Part shown: in pieces, positions 42,270-50,883 of the stretch | How positions within the stretch are numbered: position 1 is the stretch's first letter | Layout: each line of letters begins with the position of its first letter | Assembly (NCBI GenBank): GCA_041738285.1 | Contig: JBGSQB010000029.1 | Coordinates: 30,678 to 94,677 of the forward strand | DNA: 64,000 bases | Reading direction: 5' to 3' | DNA from: SZUA-521 sp041738285 | GTDB taxonomy: Bacteria > Pseudomonadota > Gammaproteobacteria > Pseudomonadales > Azotimanducaceae | Translations under genes and position numbers: made by a program | The notes under the pieces: model-generated | Told to the model about the DNA's origin: nothing | What the model saw: the letters and a program-made list of their open reading frames with translations, nothing else | Databases searched by the model: none

Positions 42270-43124
42270 ATGCAGGCACTGTGCAGCGGTTACGGATTGA
42301 TCGAAGGGCCACTGTGGGATCCGACTCGGGGGCTCTTGTTCGCCGACGTGCTCGGCGGCGGCGTGTTCTGTCTGGATGCGAACGGTAACGTCAGCACCGT
42401 GTTCGAACACCGCCGCGGCATCGGCGGCATGTCGACGCACGTGGCGGGCGGGCTCGTGGTGAGCGGCCGCAACATTTCCTACAAGCCGTTCGATGGCGGT
42501 GAAACGATCGTGCTGCTCGATCGTGATCCGGACGCAGGCAATGTCGGCTACAACGACATCACCACGGACGCGAAGGGGCGCATCTATGCCGGCTCCCTCG
42601 GCGCCAGTCCAGTGTTCGACGATGGCTTGCCGCCCCGCGCCGGCGCCCTGTGGTTGATCGATCTCGACGGCAGCGCGCGGCAAGTTGCAGACGACATCCG
42701 GCTCACCAATGGCCTCGGTTTTTCACCGGACGGACGCACCCTGTATCACTCCGACAGCCGGCGGCAGATCGTCAATCGTTACGCCGTGGCAGCCGATGGC
42801 GGCCTGGGGCCGAAAGAGACGTTCGTCAAAGTCGGCAAGGGCGTACCGGACGGACTGGTCGTGTCCGAAGACGGTGCGGTGTGGGTTGCGCTCGCGGGTG
42901 ACGGCCATGGCGTCGCCGTATTCGAATCCTCGGGTGCGCAGCGGGACTTCATCGAGATTCCAACGCCGATGTGCACGAGCGTGTGCTTCGGCGGCGCCGA
43001 CATGAAGGACTTGTACATCGTGTCCGGTTCCGAAGGCTCGGGATCCGAGCGCGGCGGCGCGGTGTATCGCGTGCGCACCGAGGTCGCCGGGTTGCCGGTG
43101 GCGCCGGCAAGAGTCGCCTTCTGA
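42270..43124 (+). CDS. SMP-30/gluconolactonase-family protein
   Basis: 284 residues from the ATG at 42270, with GGGAGG upstream. Beta-propeller motifs: the metal-binding Glu in YGLIEGPLWD, GYNDITTDAKGRIYAGSLG, and LTNGLGFSPDGRTLYHSDS with the catalytic Asp. These fit lactonases of the SMP-30 family. It probably hydrolyses a sugar or organic lactone. It is divergent from the LDH2-type dehydrogenase. Start choice rests on the ribosome site; the frame extends to 42207 without one. Confidence 0.9.
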   Translation: MQALCSGYGLIEGPLWDPTRGLLFADVLGGGVFCLDANGNVSTVFEHRRGIGGMSTHVAGGLVVSGRNISYKPFDGGETIVLLDRDPDAGNVGYNDITTDAKGRIYAGSLGASPVFDDGLPPRAGALWLIDLDGSARQVADDIRLTNGLGFSPDGRTLYHSDSRRQIVNRYAVAADGGLGPKETFVKVGKGVPDGLVVSEDGAVWVALAGDGHGVAVFESSGAQRDFIEIPTPMCTSVCFGGADMKDLYIVSGSEGSGSERGGAVYRVRTEVAGLPVAPARVAF

Positions 43125-43128
43125 CTCG

Positions 43129-43881
43129 CTATTCCGACTTGGCAACCTTGGAGAACATCTCCATCACGTTGACCGGCATGGGGAAGATGATGGTCGAACT
43201 CTTTTCCCCGGCAATGCCTGCCAGGGTCTGCAGATAGCGCAGCTGCATGGCGCCGGGCGCACCCGCCAGCGTGCTGGCGGCATCGACCAATCGTTGGGAG
43301 GCCTGAAACTCGCCTTCGGCGTGAATGATCTTGGCGCGTCGCTCACGCTCGGCTTCGGCTTGCTTGGCGATCGCGCGGATCATGCTTTCGTCGATGTCGA
43401 CATGCTTGATTTCGACGTTCGAAACCTTGATGCCCCAGACGTCGGTCTGATCGTCGAGGATCTTCTGGATGTCCACGTTCAGCTTGTCGCGCTCGGCAAG
43501 GAGTTCGTCGAGTTCGTGCTGACCTAGCACCGAGCGCAAGGTCGTTTGGGCGAGTTGACCGGTCGCTTCCATATAGTCTTCGACGTTGATGATCGCCCGT
43601 TCGGGGTCGACAGCCCGGAAGTACAACACGGCATTCACTTTGACCGACACGTTGTCGCGGGTGATGAGGTCCTGGGTAGGGATGTCCAGAACTTTTGTGC
43701 GCAGGTCGACCCGCACCATCTGCTGCACGATCGGGATGATGATCACGAGCCCGGGACCCTTCACCTTGTAGAAGCGACCCAACATGAACACCACGCCGCG
43801 CTCGTACTCGCGCAGCACGCGAAAGGTGCTTGCGAGCAGTGACAGCGCGATCGCGGCTAGGACGACGGTGAAGATATCCAT
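43129..43881 (-). CDS. slipin / stomatin-like SPFH protein
   Basis: 250 residues: an N-terminal hydrophobic anchor, then the SPFH domain with LREYERGVVFMLGRFYKVKGPGLVIIIPIVQQMVRVDLR and RDNVSVKVNAVLYFRAVDPERAI. A coiled coil (IRAIAKQAEAERERRAKII) and the AGAPGAMQLRYLQTL tail follow. Slipins form membrane microdomain scaffolds and act with NfeD-type proteases, the partner encoded six bases upstream. Confidence 0.93.
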   Translation of the reverse strand: MDIFTVVLAAIALSLLASTFRVLREYERGVVFMLGRFYKVKGPGLVIIIPIVQQMVRVDLRTKVLDIPTQDLITRDNVSVKVNAVLYFRAVDPERAIINVEDYMEATGQLAQTTLRSVLGQHELDELLAERDKLNVDIQKILDDQTDVWGIKVSNVEIKHVDIDESMIRAIAKQAEAERERRAKIIHAEGEFQASQRLVDAASTLAGAPGAMQLRYLQTLAGIAGEKSSTIIFPMPVNVMEMFSKVAKSE

Positions 43882-43887
43882 CTCGAG

Positions 43888-45252
43888 TTACTCCTGCGGT
43901 TCCACTTTCAGAATGAGGCCATCGACTGCCGTGACTTTGAGCCTAGATCCCTTTTCCACGGGCCGCGTGCTGTCCGCCTGCCAGATCTCGCCGAACGCGC
44001 GCACCAGGCCGCGTCCCTCGAAGTCGGCGATGGCGCTCGCATCGGCGCCCACCATGGACTCCTTGCCCGTAATGACCGTGCTTTGGCGCGCGCGCACGGC
44101 CGCGCCAAGCGCAAACAGAAAAACGCCGACGGAGCTTGCCGCGAACGCGGCGATAATCGGTACCGAAATCTGGTAGGCGGGCAGGTCGGTGTCCATCAGG
44201 ATGATCGAGCCGATGATGAACGCAATCGCGCCACCGACACCGAATACACCGATGCTCGGTGTCAACGCTTCGACCACCATCAGCCCGATGCCGACCAGTA
44301 TCAGGGCCAGGCCCGCGTAGTTTACCGGCAGCATCTGCAGCGCATACGCAGCAAGCAGTAGGCATATCACCCCGGTGACGCCGGGCACGCCCATGCCTGG
44401 GTTGTAGAACTCGAGGATGAGGCCGTAGATGCCGATCATCAGCAGCATGTAGGCCACGTTCGGGTCCGTGATCAGTGCGAGAAATTCGTAACGCCAGCCC
44501 GGTTCGAGGCGGGTGATCTCTGCACCGTCCAGCGCCAGTGTGACGGTAGTGCCATCGATCTTCACCGATCGCCCTTCTAGTTCCTTCAGGAGCGCATCGA
44601 GGTCAGGTGCAATGAGGTCGATGACATTCTGCTCGAGCGCATCGCTCGCGGTGAGATTGGCGGCATCGCGCACCGTCTTTTCCGCCCACTCGACATTGCG
44701 GCCGCGCAGAATCGCAAGCCCCTGAATGTAGGCAACAGCATCGTTGATTACTTTGCGTTCCATCGCCGTACCAGCGGCCGGTGGCTCGTCCGGGGCATCT
44801 TTGTCTTCCGCGCCACCGGTCGGCGGTTTTGCGGGCGAAGGGAAGGGGCTCGACGGTCCGCCGATGCTGACCGGCGTCGATGATCCGATGTTGGTGGCGG
44901 GCGCCATCGCGGCAACATGACTTGCATATAAGAGGTACGTGCCTGCGCTGGCCGCGCGCGATCCGTTCGGCGAGACGTACATGATGACCGGAATGGAAGA
45001 GGCGAGTATCTCCTTGATCATGTCGCGCATGGCGCCATCGAGTCCGCCAGGGGTGTCGAGGCGCACAATGAGCGCGTCGGCATTCGCGGCCTGGGCATCG
45101 TGCAATGACGTGATGAAATAGTCGGCGGTGGCGGGACTGATGGCGCCGTCGAGTTCGAGCAGCCAGACCTGTGGCGTCGCCGCTTGCGCGAGCGTCGAGA
45201 CAGCGAGCAGGGCCGCAAGCCCGATGCCCATGATCGCATTGCGGCGTGTCAT
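43888..45252 (-). CDS. NfeD-family membrane serine protease (ClpP-like plus OB)
   Basis: 454 residues from the ATG on 45252-45250 with a signal peptide. The ClpP-like domain has the catalytic Ser102 in NGSRAASAGTYLLYASHVAAMAP and the probable Lys in MERKVINDAVAYI. It is followed by four membrane helices and the C-terminal OB domain (GRGLVRAFGEIWQADSTRPVEKGSRLKV). This is the long NfeD form known to cleave stomatin C-termini; the slipin gene is directly downstream. A frame extending upstream is rejected in favour of the signal peptide start. Confidence 0.9.
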   Translation of the reverse strand: MTRRNAIMGIGLAALLAVSTLAQAATPQVWLLELDGAISPATADYFITSLHDAQAANADALIVRLDTPGGLDGAMRDMIKEILASSIPVIMYVSPNGSRAASAGTYLLYASHVAAMAPATNIGSSTPVSIGGPSSPFPSPAKPPTGGAEDKDAPDEPPAAGTAMERKVINDAVAYIQGLAILRGRNVEWAEKTVRDAANLTASDALEQNVIDLIAPDLDALLKELEGRSVKIDGTTVTLALDGAEITRLEPGWRYEFLALITDPNVAYMLLMIGIYGLILEFYNPGMGVPGVTGVICLLLAAYALQMLPVNYAGLALILVGIGLMVVEALTPSIGVFGVGGAIAFIIGSIILMDTDLPAYQISVPIIAAFAASSVGVFLFALGAAVRARQSTVITGKESMVGADASAIADFEGRGLVRAFGEIWQADSTRPVEKGSRLKVTAVDGLILKVEPQE

Positions 45253-45277
45253 GGGCCGATCATAGCAGTGCGGACGC

Positions 45278-46270
45278 TCAAATCCGAAACGGGATGTCAG
45301 GGTCGAGATTGCGGCCGGCCAGGTACTCGCGGTTGAACAAGCGCGACTGATATTTGCCGCCGCCATCGCACAGCATCGTGACCACGGTGTGGCCGCGACC
45401 AAGCTGTTGGGCGGTGCGCACTGCGGCGACGACATTGACGCCGGTCGACGAGCCGAAGAACCAGCCTTCCTGACGCAAGAGGTCGTACACCATGGACACC
45501 GTTTCCTGATCGCCCACCTGGAGCGCATCATCGATCGGAGAACCTTCGAGATTGTCGGTGACGCGGCTGTTGCCGATGCCCTCGGTGAGCGACGGACCTG
45601 GGCTCATGACTGCTTCGCCTGTTTTGACCCAGCTGTGCAAGGCGCTGCCTGGCGGATCGGCGAGCACGATCCGTATTCGCGCATTCTTTTCCTTGAGGAA
45701 TCGACTGACGCCTGCGAGGGTACCGCCGGTACCGACCGATGCGGTGAATGCATCGACCTTGCCATCGGTCTGATCCCAGATCTCAGGGCCAGTGGCGTCG
45801 TAATGCGCCTGACGGTTCGCGACGTTGTCGAATTGGTTGGCCCACACGGCACCTGGCATGCTCTCGGCAAAGCGCCCCGCCTGCTTCTGATAGTTCATCG
45901 GGTCTTTGTACGGCACCGTCTTCACCTGTCGCACCTCGGCGCCGAGGGTCTTCAGGATGTCGACCTTTTCCTGGGACTGGTTGTCGGGCATGTAGATGAC
46001 GCAGCCATAGCCGCGGGCGTTGCAGATGTGCGCGATGCCGATGCCGGTGTTGCCGGCGGTACCTTCGACCACGGTGCCACCCGACCTGAGCGCTCCGCTT
46101 TGCTCGGCGGCGCGGATCATCCACAGTGCGGCCCTGTCCTTCACCGAACCACCCGGGTTCATGAACTCGGCCTTGCCGAGAATTTCGCAACCGGTTGCAT
46201 CGGATAGCTTGGAGAGCCGGATGAGCGGTGTGTTGCCCACAGCCGCTTCGAATCCATCTGTGATGTTCAT
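45278..46270 (-). CDS. cysteine synthase-like PLP enzyme
   Basis: 330 residues from the ATG on 46270-46268. The PLP Lys is in NPGGSVKDRAA, with the phosphate-binding GTAGNTGIGIA and VGTGGTLAGVS loops. O-acetylserine sulfhydrylases share this pattern, and the closest type is cysteine synthase A; cystathionine synthase activity cannot be excluded. It has no regulatory domain. It is divergent from apbE, with 71 bases between. Confidence 0.9.
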   Translation of the reverse strand: MNITDGFEAAVGNTPLIRLSKLSDATGCEILGKAEFMNPGGSVKDRAALWMIRAAEQSGALRSGGTVVEGTAGNTGIGIAHICNARGYGCVIYMPDNQSQEKVDILKTLGAEVRQVKTVPYKDPMNYQKQAGRFAESMPGAVWANQFDNVANRQAHYDATGPEIWDQTDGKVDAFTASVGTGGTLAGVSRFLKEKNARIRIVLADPPGSALHSWVKTGEAVMSPGPSLTEGIGNSRVTDNLEGSPIDDALQVGDQETVSMVYDLLRQEGWFFGSSTGVNVVAAVRTAQQLGRGHTVVTMLCDGGGKYQSRLFNREYLAGRNLDPDIPFRI

Positions 46271-46341
46271 CGATCGCCCTGATTCGAAAACGCCAGATGC
46301 TAACATCGGTTTCGAAATGGAAGACCGGAGCTGGGCAGGTG

Positions 46342-47316
46342 ATGCGACATCTGATTGCGGGCGTGCTGTTGATCACCGCGAGTGCCGCTTCGGCTGGGGC
46401 GTGGTACCAGGAATCCGAGCCGATCATGGGAACGCGCATCCACGTGGAGGTCTACCACGAGGACGAGTCCGCGGCGCGCGCCGCCATCGCGGCGGTGATG
46501 GCGGAGATGCGGCGTATCAACGCATCGATGAGTCCGTACATCGAGACCAGCGAACTGTCGGTGTTGAACCGGGACGGTGCGAAGGGGCAGGTCGAGGTGT
46601 CCGAAGAACTCTACGCGCTGCTCGAGCGCAGTGTTGAGTTCAGCCGGATCACCAATGGCGCGTTCGACGTGACGTTTGCCTCGGCCGGCCGTTACTACGA
46701 CTACCGAAGCTCGGTGCGACCGGACGCGGCCACGATCGAAAAGTCGCTGCCCGCCATCGACTACCGACACATCGAGTTCCTGCCGGCGCGCCGCATCCAC
46801 TTCAACCATCCCGGCGTCTACATCGACCTCGGCGGCATCGCCAAGGGCCATGCGGTCGATCGCGGCATAGCAATTCTCACGGAGCGCGGTATCAGCGAAG
46901 GGATGGTTGGCGCGGGCGGTGACAGTCGCATTATTGGCGACCGCCACGGCAGGCCGTGGACGGTGGGCGTCAAAGACCCGCGCAAGGATGGCGCCATGGC
47001 CGTGTTACTGCCGCTGTCGGATACCGCAGTGTCGACCTCCGGCGACTACGAGCGCTACTTCGAGCAGGACGGTGTGCGCTACCACCACATCATCGACCCG
47101 GACACCGGTGACTCGGCGCGGGCCGTGCGCAGCGTCACCATTTTGGGACCCGAGGCGACGATGACCGATGCCCTGTCGACCAGCGTGTTCGTGCTCGGCA
47201 TCGACAAGGGCCTTGCGCTGATCAACGCCCGCTTCCCGGGAGTGGACGCGATCATCATCGACGGTGAAGGAAAGCTTCATTACTCGGAAGGCCTCGCGCG
47301 CGTCACTGGCGGCTAG
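46342..47316 (+). CDS. apbE: FAD:protein FMN transferase ApbE
   Basis: 324 residues, with an N-terminal signal peptide RHLIAGVLLITASAASAGA. The SEPIMGTRIHVEV opening, GAFDVTFAS, IDLGGIAKGHAVD, VGAGGDSRIIG and the D-A-L-S-T-S-V-F metal site motif (TDALSTSVFVLG) define the family. The enzyme attaches FMN to the Thr of S/T-GAT motifs of exported flavoproteins; the FMN-binding protein encoded at 34398-34925 is a likely target. The ATG at 46342 is preceded by an in-frame GTG at 46339. A repeat element starts immediately after the stop. Confidence 0.94.
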   Translation: MRHLIAGVLLITASAASAGAWYQESEPIMGTRIHVEVYHEDESAARAAIAAVMAEMRRINASMSPYIETSELSVLNRDGAKGQVEVSEELYALLERSVEFSRITNGAFDVTFASAGRYYDYRSSVRPDAATIEKSLPAIDYRHIEFLPARRIHFNHPGVYIDLGGIAKGHAVDRGIAILTERGISEGMVGAGGDSRIIGDRHGRPWTVGVKDPRKDGAMAVLLPLSDTAVSTSGDYERYFEQDGVRYHHIIDPDTGDSARAVRSVTILGPEATMTDALSTSVFVLGIDKGLALINARFPGVDAIIIDGEGKLHYSEGLARVTGG

Positions 47317-47401
47317 GAAATAGGGGACAGTTGACCTATTTCGGTGCGGTCACTGCCGCGCGACGCCCCGCGCTCGAAATAGGTTAACTGTCCCCGATTT
47401 C
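47317..47401. repeat. inverted-repeat element, GGGACAGTTGACCTATTTC family, copy C
   Basis: AGGGGACAGTTGACCTATTT opens the element, and its near-complement ends at 47375-47401 (AATAGGTTAACTGTCCCCGA). It begins directly after the apbE stop codon. Interior sequence is GC-rich and not shared with the other copies, so only the ends are conserved. Confidence 0.88.
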
Positions 47402-47909
47402 CCGCATCCCTCCTCGCGCCCCCTCACCCAAATGTGACCGCGGGCGCATTTTCGAAATCGGCCCTCGACTAACGTCGCTCTACCAGTGATCCAAGACGAA
47501 TTCACGGGTAACGAGGACGATGCGTACACGCATCTACAGCTGCGAAGGACTGTGTCGAAGTTCTAGGTATCGGGGCCCGCTGTCGCGGAGCTCGGGGCAA
47601 TCCACACCTGCCCCGGGATTCGCGTGTTGTCGGCGGGACCCGACTTCGCTGCCACGCTGTCATCAGCGTCCTTATCGAGTCTCTGGCGCGATCGGGATGG
47701 AGTTCCGGTCCGCCTTTGAAGTGCCAAGGATTGGCACGCAATCGAGCGCGATGCGCTCGAGCGCGATCCATGCTGGCAGTTCGAAAGTTCAGCCGAAACG
47801 GAAATCGGTGGCCTCACCAGTTGCAGCAGTCGGTGGTGCAGGACCTTTCGACAGCATGATCGATCGCAATCGTGCGATCGAGGTCGTAACACAGCAGTAA
47901 GGAGTAGCT
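47402..47909. other. 508-base region without a supported gene
   Basis: This gap precedes the long TPR/Exb operon and presumably holds its promoter. Open frames here are short and rich in Arg, Ser and Pro, like non-coding frames. A hairpin-like palindrome, TCGATCGCA-ATCG-TGCGATCGA, lies at 47860-47881, just before the TlpA-like gene. I could not identify a convincing -35/-10 pair or RNA gene. Confidence 0.6.
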
Positions 47910-48398
47910 ATGAACCTCGTTAAATTGGCCGCCATTGCATCCCTGTGCGCCCCTTTGTACGCGCACGCGGTTTCCGTGAACGATTCGGCGCCGGACTTCA
48001 CCTTGAAGAGCCTCGAGGGCCCGAACATGCGCCTCGATGAGTACAAGGGCCAGGTCGTACTGATCAACTTCTGGGCCAGCTGGTGTGGCCCGTGCCGGCA
48101 GGAAATGCCGTTGCTCGATCGAATTCATCAGCGCTACAGCGACGCAGGTTTTGCGGTGCTCGGCGTCAACGTCGAAGGCCAGATGGGCCCGGCGAAGGAA
48201 ACCGCCGACAGCACGGGGATCTCGTTTCCGGTGCTGATCGATGAGAACCAGCGCGTGAGTGAGGTGTACGACCTCGAGGCGATGCCTTCGAGCGTGCTCG
48301 TCGATCGCGACGGCGTGGTGCGATACATCCACCGCGGCTACAAGCCCGGTGACGAGGCGAAGTACCTCGAAGTGGTCAAACAACTGATCAGCGAGTGA
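47910..48398 (+). CDS. TlpA-like secreted thioredoxin
   Basis: 162 residues with a strong AAGGAG ribosome site. Signal peptide NLVKLAAIASLCAPLYAHA, then the TlpA/ResA fold: FTLKSLEGPNMRLDEYKGQVVLINFWASWCGPCRQEMP with the redox CGPC pair. These proteins reduce or shuffle disulfides in the periplasm. It opens the TPR/Exb operon, so it may keep a Cys-containing component of that complex correct; this is inference. Confidence 0.92.
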   Translation: MNLVKLAAIASLCAPLYAHAVSVNDSAPDFTLKSLEGPNMRLDEYKGQVVLINFWASWCGPCRQEMPLLDRIHQRYSDAGFAVLGVNVEGQMGPAKETADSTGISFPVLIDENQRVSEVYDLEAMPSSVLVDRDGVVRYIHRGYKPGDEAKYLEVVKQLISE

Positions 48399-48426
48399 TT
48401 TAGGCAAAGACTCGAGGAGTCCGGCA

Positions 48427-48990
48427 ATGCAAAGGACAGCATTCGGCCCAAACGCAGTCGTCAGGGCGTTGGCACTGGCGATCGTGGTGGCCCAGGTATC
48501 GTTCCCGATCGCCGTCGCGGCGGACTCGCAGACGGCTCCGGGAGATCCGGCGCTCAGTTCGCAGATGGAGTCGATCAAGCGCTCGCTGGTCGAGCTCAAG
48601 CGCGATCTGGTCGTACTCGAAGAGGACCTGCTGTTTCCGGCAAGTACTCAAGTGGCCGTGTTTCTGTCGATGGACCTGGGTGAGTTCTTCGCGCTCGATG
48701 CGGTGACTCTCAAGCTCAATGGAAAGGACGTCACCAACTATCTCTATACGGACAAGCAGGTCGACGCGCTCTATCGCGGCGGCGTGCAGCGGTTGTACGT
48801 GGGCAACGTCAAGCAAGGCACCAATCGCCTGACCGCATTCTTCACCGGTCGTGGTCCGAACGATCGCGACTATCGTCGCGCGACGACCGTGGAGTTCGAA
48901 AAGACGTTCGAGCCGACCTACGTCGAGCTCAAGATTTCAGACTCGACGGCGAAATATCAGCCCGAGTTCGTTGCCACGGTTTCTCCCTGA
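48427..48990 (+). CDS. secreted coiled-coil and beta-domain protein, unknown
   Basis: 187 residues with a signal peptide ending near AVAADSQ. A predicted short coiled coil (SSQMESIKRSLVELKRDLVVLEEDLL) is followed by a beta-rich domain: TQVAVFLSMDLGEFFALDAVTLKLNGKDVTNYLYT and VQRLYVGNVKQGTNRLTAFF. I do not recognise a named family. It lies 28 bases after the thioredoxin gene and 15 before a TPR gene, so it is probably a periplasmic component of the same machine. Confidence 0.75.
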   Translation: MQRTAFGPNAVVRALALAIVVAQVSFPIAVAADSQTAPGDPALSSQMESIKRSLVELKRDLVVLEEDLLFPASTQVAVFLSMDLGEFFALDAVTLKLNGKDVTNYLYTDKQVDALYRGGVQRLYVGNVKQGTNRLTAFFTGRGPNDRDYRRATTVEFEKTFEPTYVELKISDSTAKYQPEFVATVSP

Positions 48991-49005
48991 TTTCGGAGGA
49001 ACCGG

Positions 49006-50883
49006 ATGAAAGCCCTCTTCTGCGATTGGCTGCTCAGCTGCATGGTCGCGGCGACGCCAGTCACGCCGTTGCCGGATCTGTATTACGGCACCGTGCTGTA
49101 CGCCTACTACCAGGAAGACACGAGCCAGGCGCTGCTTGAAACGCTGATTGCCCAGGAGCGGGGTCAGGTCGGCGAAGATCCGATTCGCTACGAACTGGCC
49201 AAGGGTAGTTTCGCCTTCGCCGAAGGCATGTACGCCATGGCCGAGGACACATTCGCCTCGGTCGCGGATAGCGAACTGACGCCCCTCGATCGCATGCGCC
49301 TGTCGTTTCACCTCGCCCGCGAACACTTCCGCCGCGAAAACTGGGATCGCGTCGCCGAACTGATCAGCGGTGTGGACCTCGGAAAATCCTGGCTTGGACG
49401 CGGGCGCTATCATCCGGAAGTGGAGTTCATGCGCGCGGAACTTGCGACCCGCAACGGTCAGTGGAGTGAGGCGCGCAGCGCCATCGAGCACATCGATGCG
49501 AAGACTCCGTTCCACGCCTACAGTCTGTTCAACCTCGGCGTTGCCCAGCGCGCGGCAGGCGATCTGCCTGGCGCCGCGCAGACGTTCCAAGACATCGCCG
49601 AACTCGATGCCTATTCGGAAGAAGCCCTCGACCTCAAACAGCGGGCGCTACTGGCGCTTGCCTTCGTACGACGCGCGCAGTCCGAGACCGCATCGGCCGA
49701 GACCATCCTCGGCGCATTGCCTTCGCAAACGCGCTATCGGGATCTCGCCATGTCGTCCTATGGCGGTCTTGCCATGGATACCGGCGACTATGCGCTCGCC
49801 GCCCGCGTGTGGATGACGCTGTCGGAAGGAGACTACTGGACGCAGAGCAGCGCGGCCGCGCGGCTTGCGCTGCCGATGAGCCTCGAGCAGATGGCATCGC
49901 GTGAACTCGCGTTGACCCAATATCGTGCGGCCGAGGTGCGATACGAAGAACGCGTTGGGCAGCTCAAGTCAATGGTGGCCAAGGTGGACGATCCGCAGTG
50001 GATGGGCGGGCTGCTCGAAGTATTTGCGGCGCCGCCAGCCGCAGCGGACGAAGACGAGGCCGCGCGCAGGCAAGCGCTGATGGATCAATGGCGCGACACC
50101 TTCGGCCACACAGATTGGCTCGAATGGCTCGCCGGTGAAGATGTGCACGAACTGCTGCTGCAGTGGCGTGAACTGAAGGACATCAAAGCCTGGCTGCTGG
50201 CGTTGCCCGAGGAACTCGCAACCTTCGATGGACTTGCCCGTGAGCAGCGACGTCGCACTGCGACCGCCCGTGAGCTGATTTCGACCCAGGGGTTGGTCGA
50301 TCGGCGCGTGGCACTCGATGCCGACATTGCGGCGCTCACTGCCCGAATCGATCACTTGCGCACGGCAACGCCAACCCGCGATCTCGACTGGATGCTGCCG
50401 CTTGCCGATGAAGATCAGGCTGGCCGCCTTGTGGATCTGGCCGCCAAGCGCGCGCTCGCGGTCGGGCACATGAAGGCATCCGAGCAACAGCGCTTCCTCG
50501 ACCGCATCGATCGAGTCGAAGGCTTGTATTTCTGGGATCTCATCGAATCGCGTCAGGAACGCATTCGTGAACTCGACAAGGCCCTGCGCGAAGCGCGCGC
50601 GGCAGCGACCGAGGTCGATGGCAGACTGGCCCGAATCGCGCGTGCGGAAAGCGAGTTCAGTGCTGGCGTGGAGACAAACTTTCTTGCGTTTCAGTCCCGC
50701 GCCGACGACATCACGCGCCAGGTTGCGGTGGCGCTGAACGACCGCCAGCAGCGCCTGGCCGATCAGGTGCGTGGCGGCATTCGTCGCGAGGTCGCGCAGC
50801 TCGAACGACATCTGCTGATCACGCGCATGGCGATTGCGCGGGCGACCGATCAACTCGCCTTGTCGGTGGAGCAGACGCGATGA
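49006..50883 (+). CDS. large TPR protein of the Exb/AgmX-type cluster
   Basis: 625 residues with a possible N-terminal export signal. The first about 330 residues are TPR-like repeats (LYYGTVLYAYYQEDTSQALLETLIA; FNLGVAQRAAGDLPGAAQTFQDIA). The C-terminal half is a long helical, probably coiled-coil region (QERIRELDKALREARAAATEVDGRLARI). Such proteins accompany Tol/Exb-type channels in Myxococcus-like gliding and related clusters. The gene overlaps the next TPR gene by 4 nt. Confidence 0.8.
   Translation: MKALFCDWLLSCMVAATPVTPLPDLYYGTVLYAYYQEDTSQALLETLIAQERGQVGEDPIRYELAKGSFAFAEGMYAMAEDTFASVADSELTPLDRMRLSFHLAREHFRRENWDRVAELISGVDLGKSWLGRGRYHPEVEFMRAELATRNGQWSEARSAIEHIDAKTPFHAYSLFNLGVAQRAAGDLPGAAQTFQDIAELDAYSEEALDLKQRALLALAFVRRAQSETASAETILGALPSQTRYRDLAMSSYGGLAMDTGDYALAARVWMTLSEGDYWTQSSAAARLALPMSLEQMASRELALTQYRAAEVRYEERVGQLKSMVAKVDDPQWMGGLLEVFAAPPAAADEDEAARRQALMDQWRDTFGHTDWLEWLAGEDVHELLLQWRELKDIKAWLLALPEELATFDGLAREQRRRTATARELISTQGLVDRRVALDADIAALTARIDHLRTATPTRDLDWMLPLADEDQAGRLVDLAAKRALAVGHMKASEQQRFLDRIDRVEGLYFWDLIESRQERIRELDKALREARAAATEVDGRLARIARAESEFSAGVETNFLAFQSRADDITRQVAVALNDRQQRLADQVRGGIRREVAQLERHLLITRMAIARATDQLALSVEQTR

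Noticed and set aside
47520..47900. 126-codon frame in the gap before the TlpA-like gene
   Set aside because: Arg/Ser/Pro-rich with no signal, motif or coupling. Treated as non-coding.
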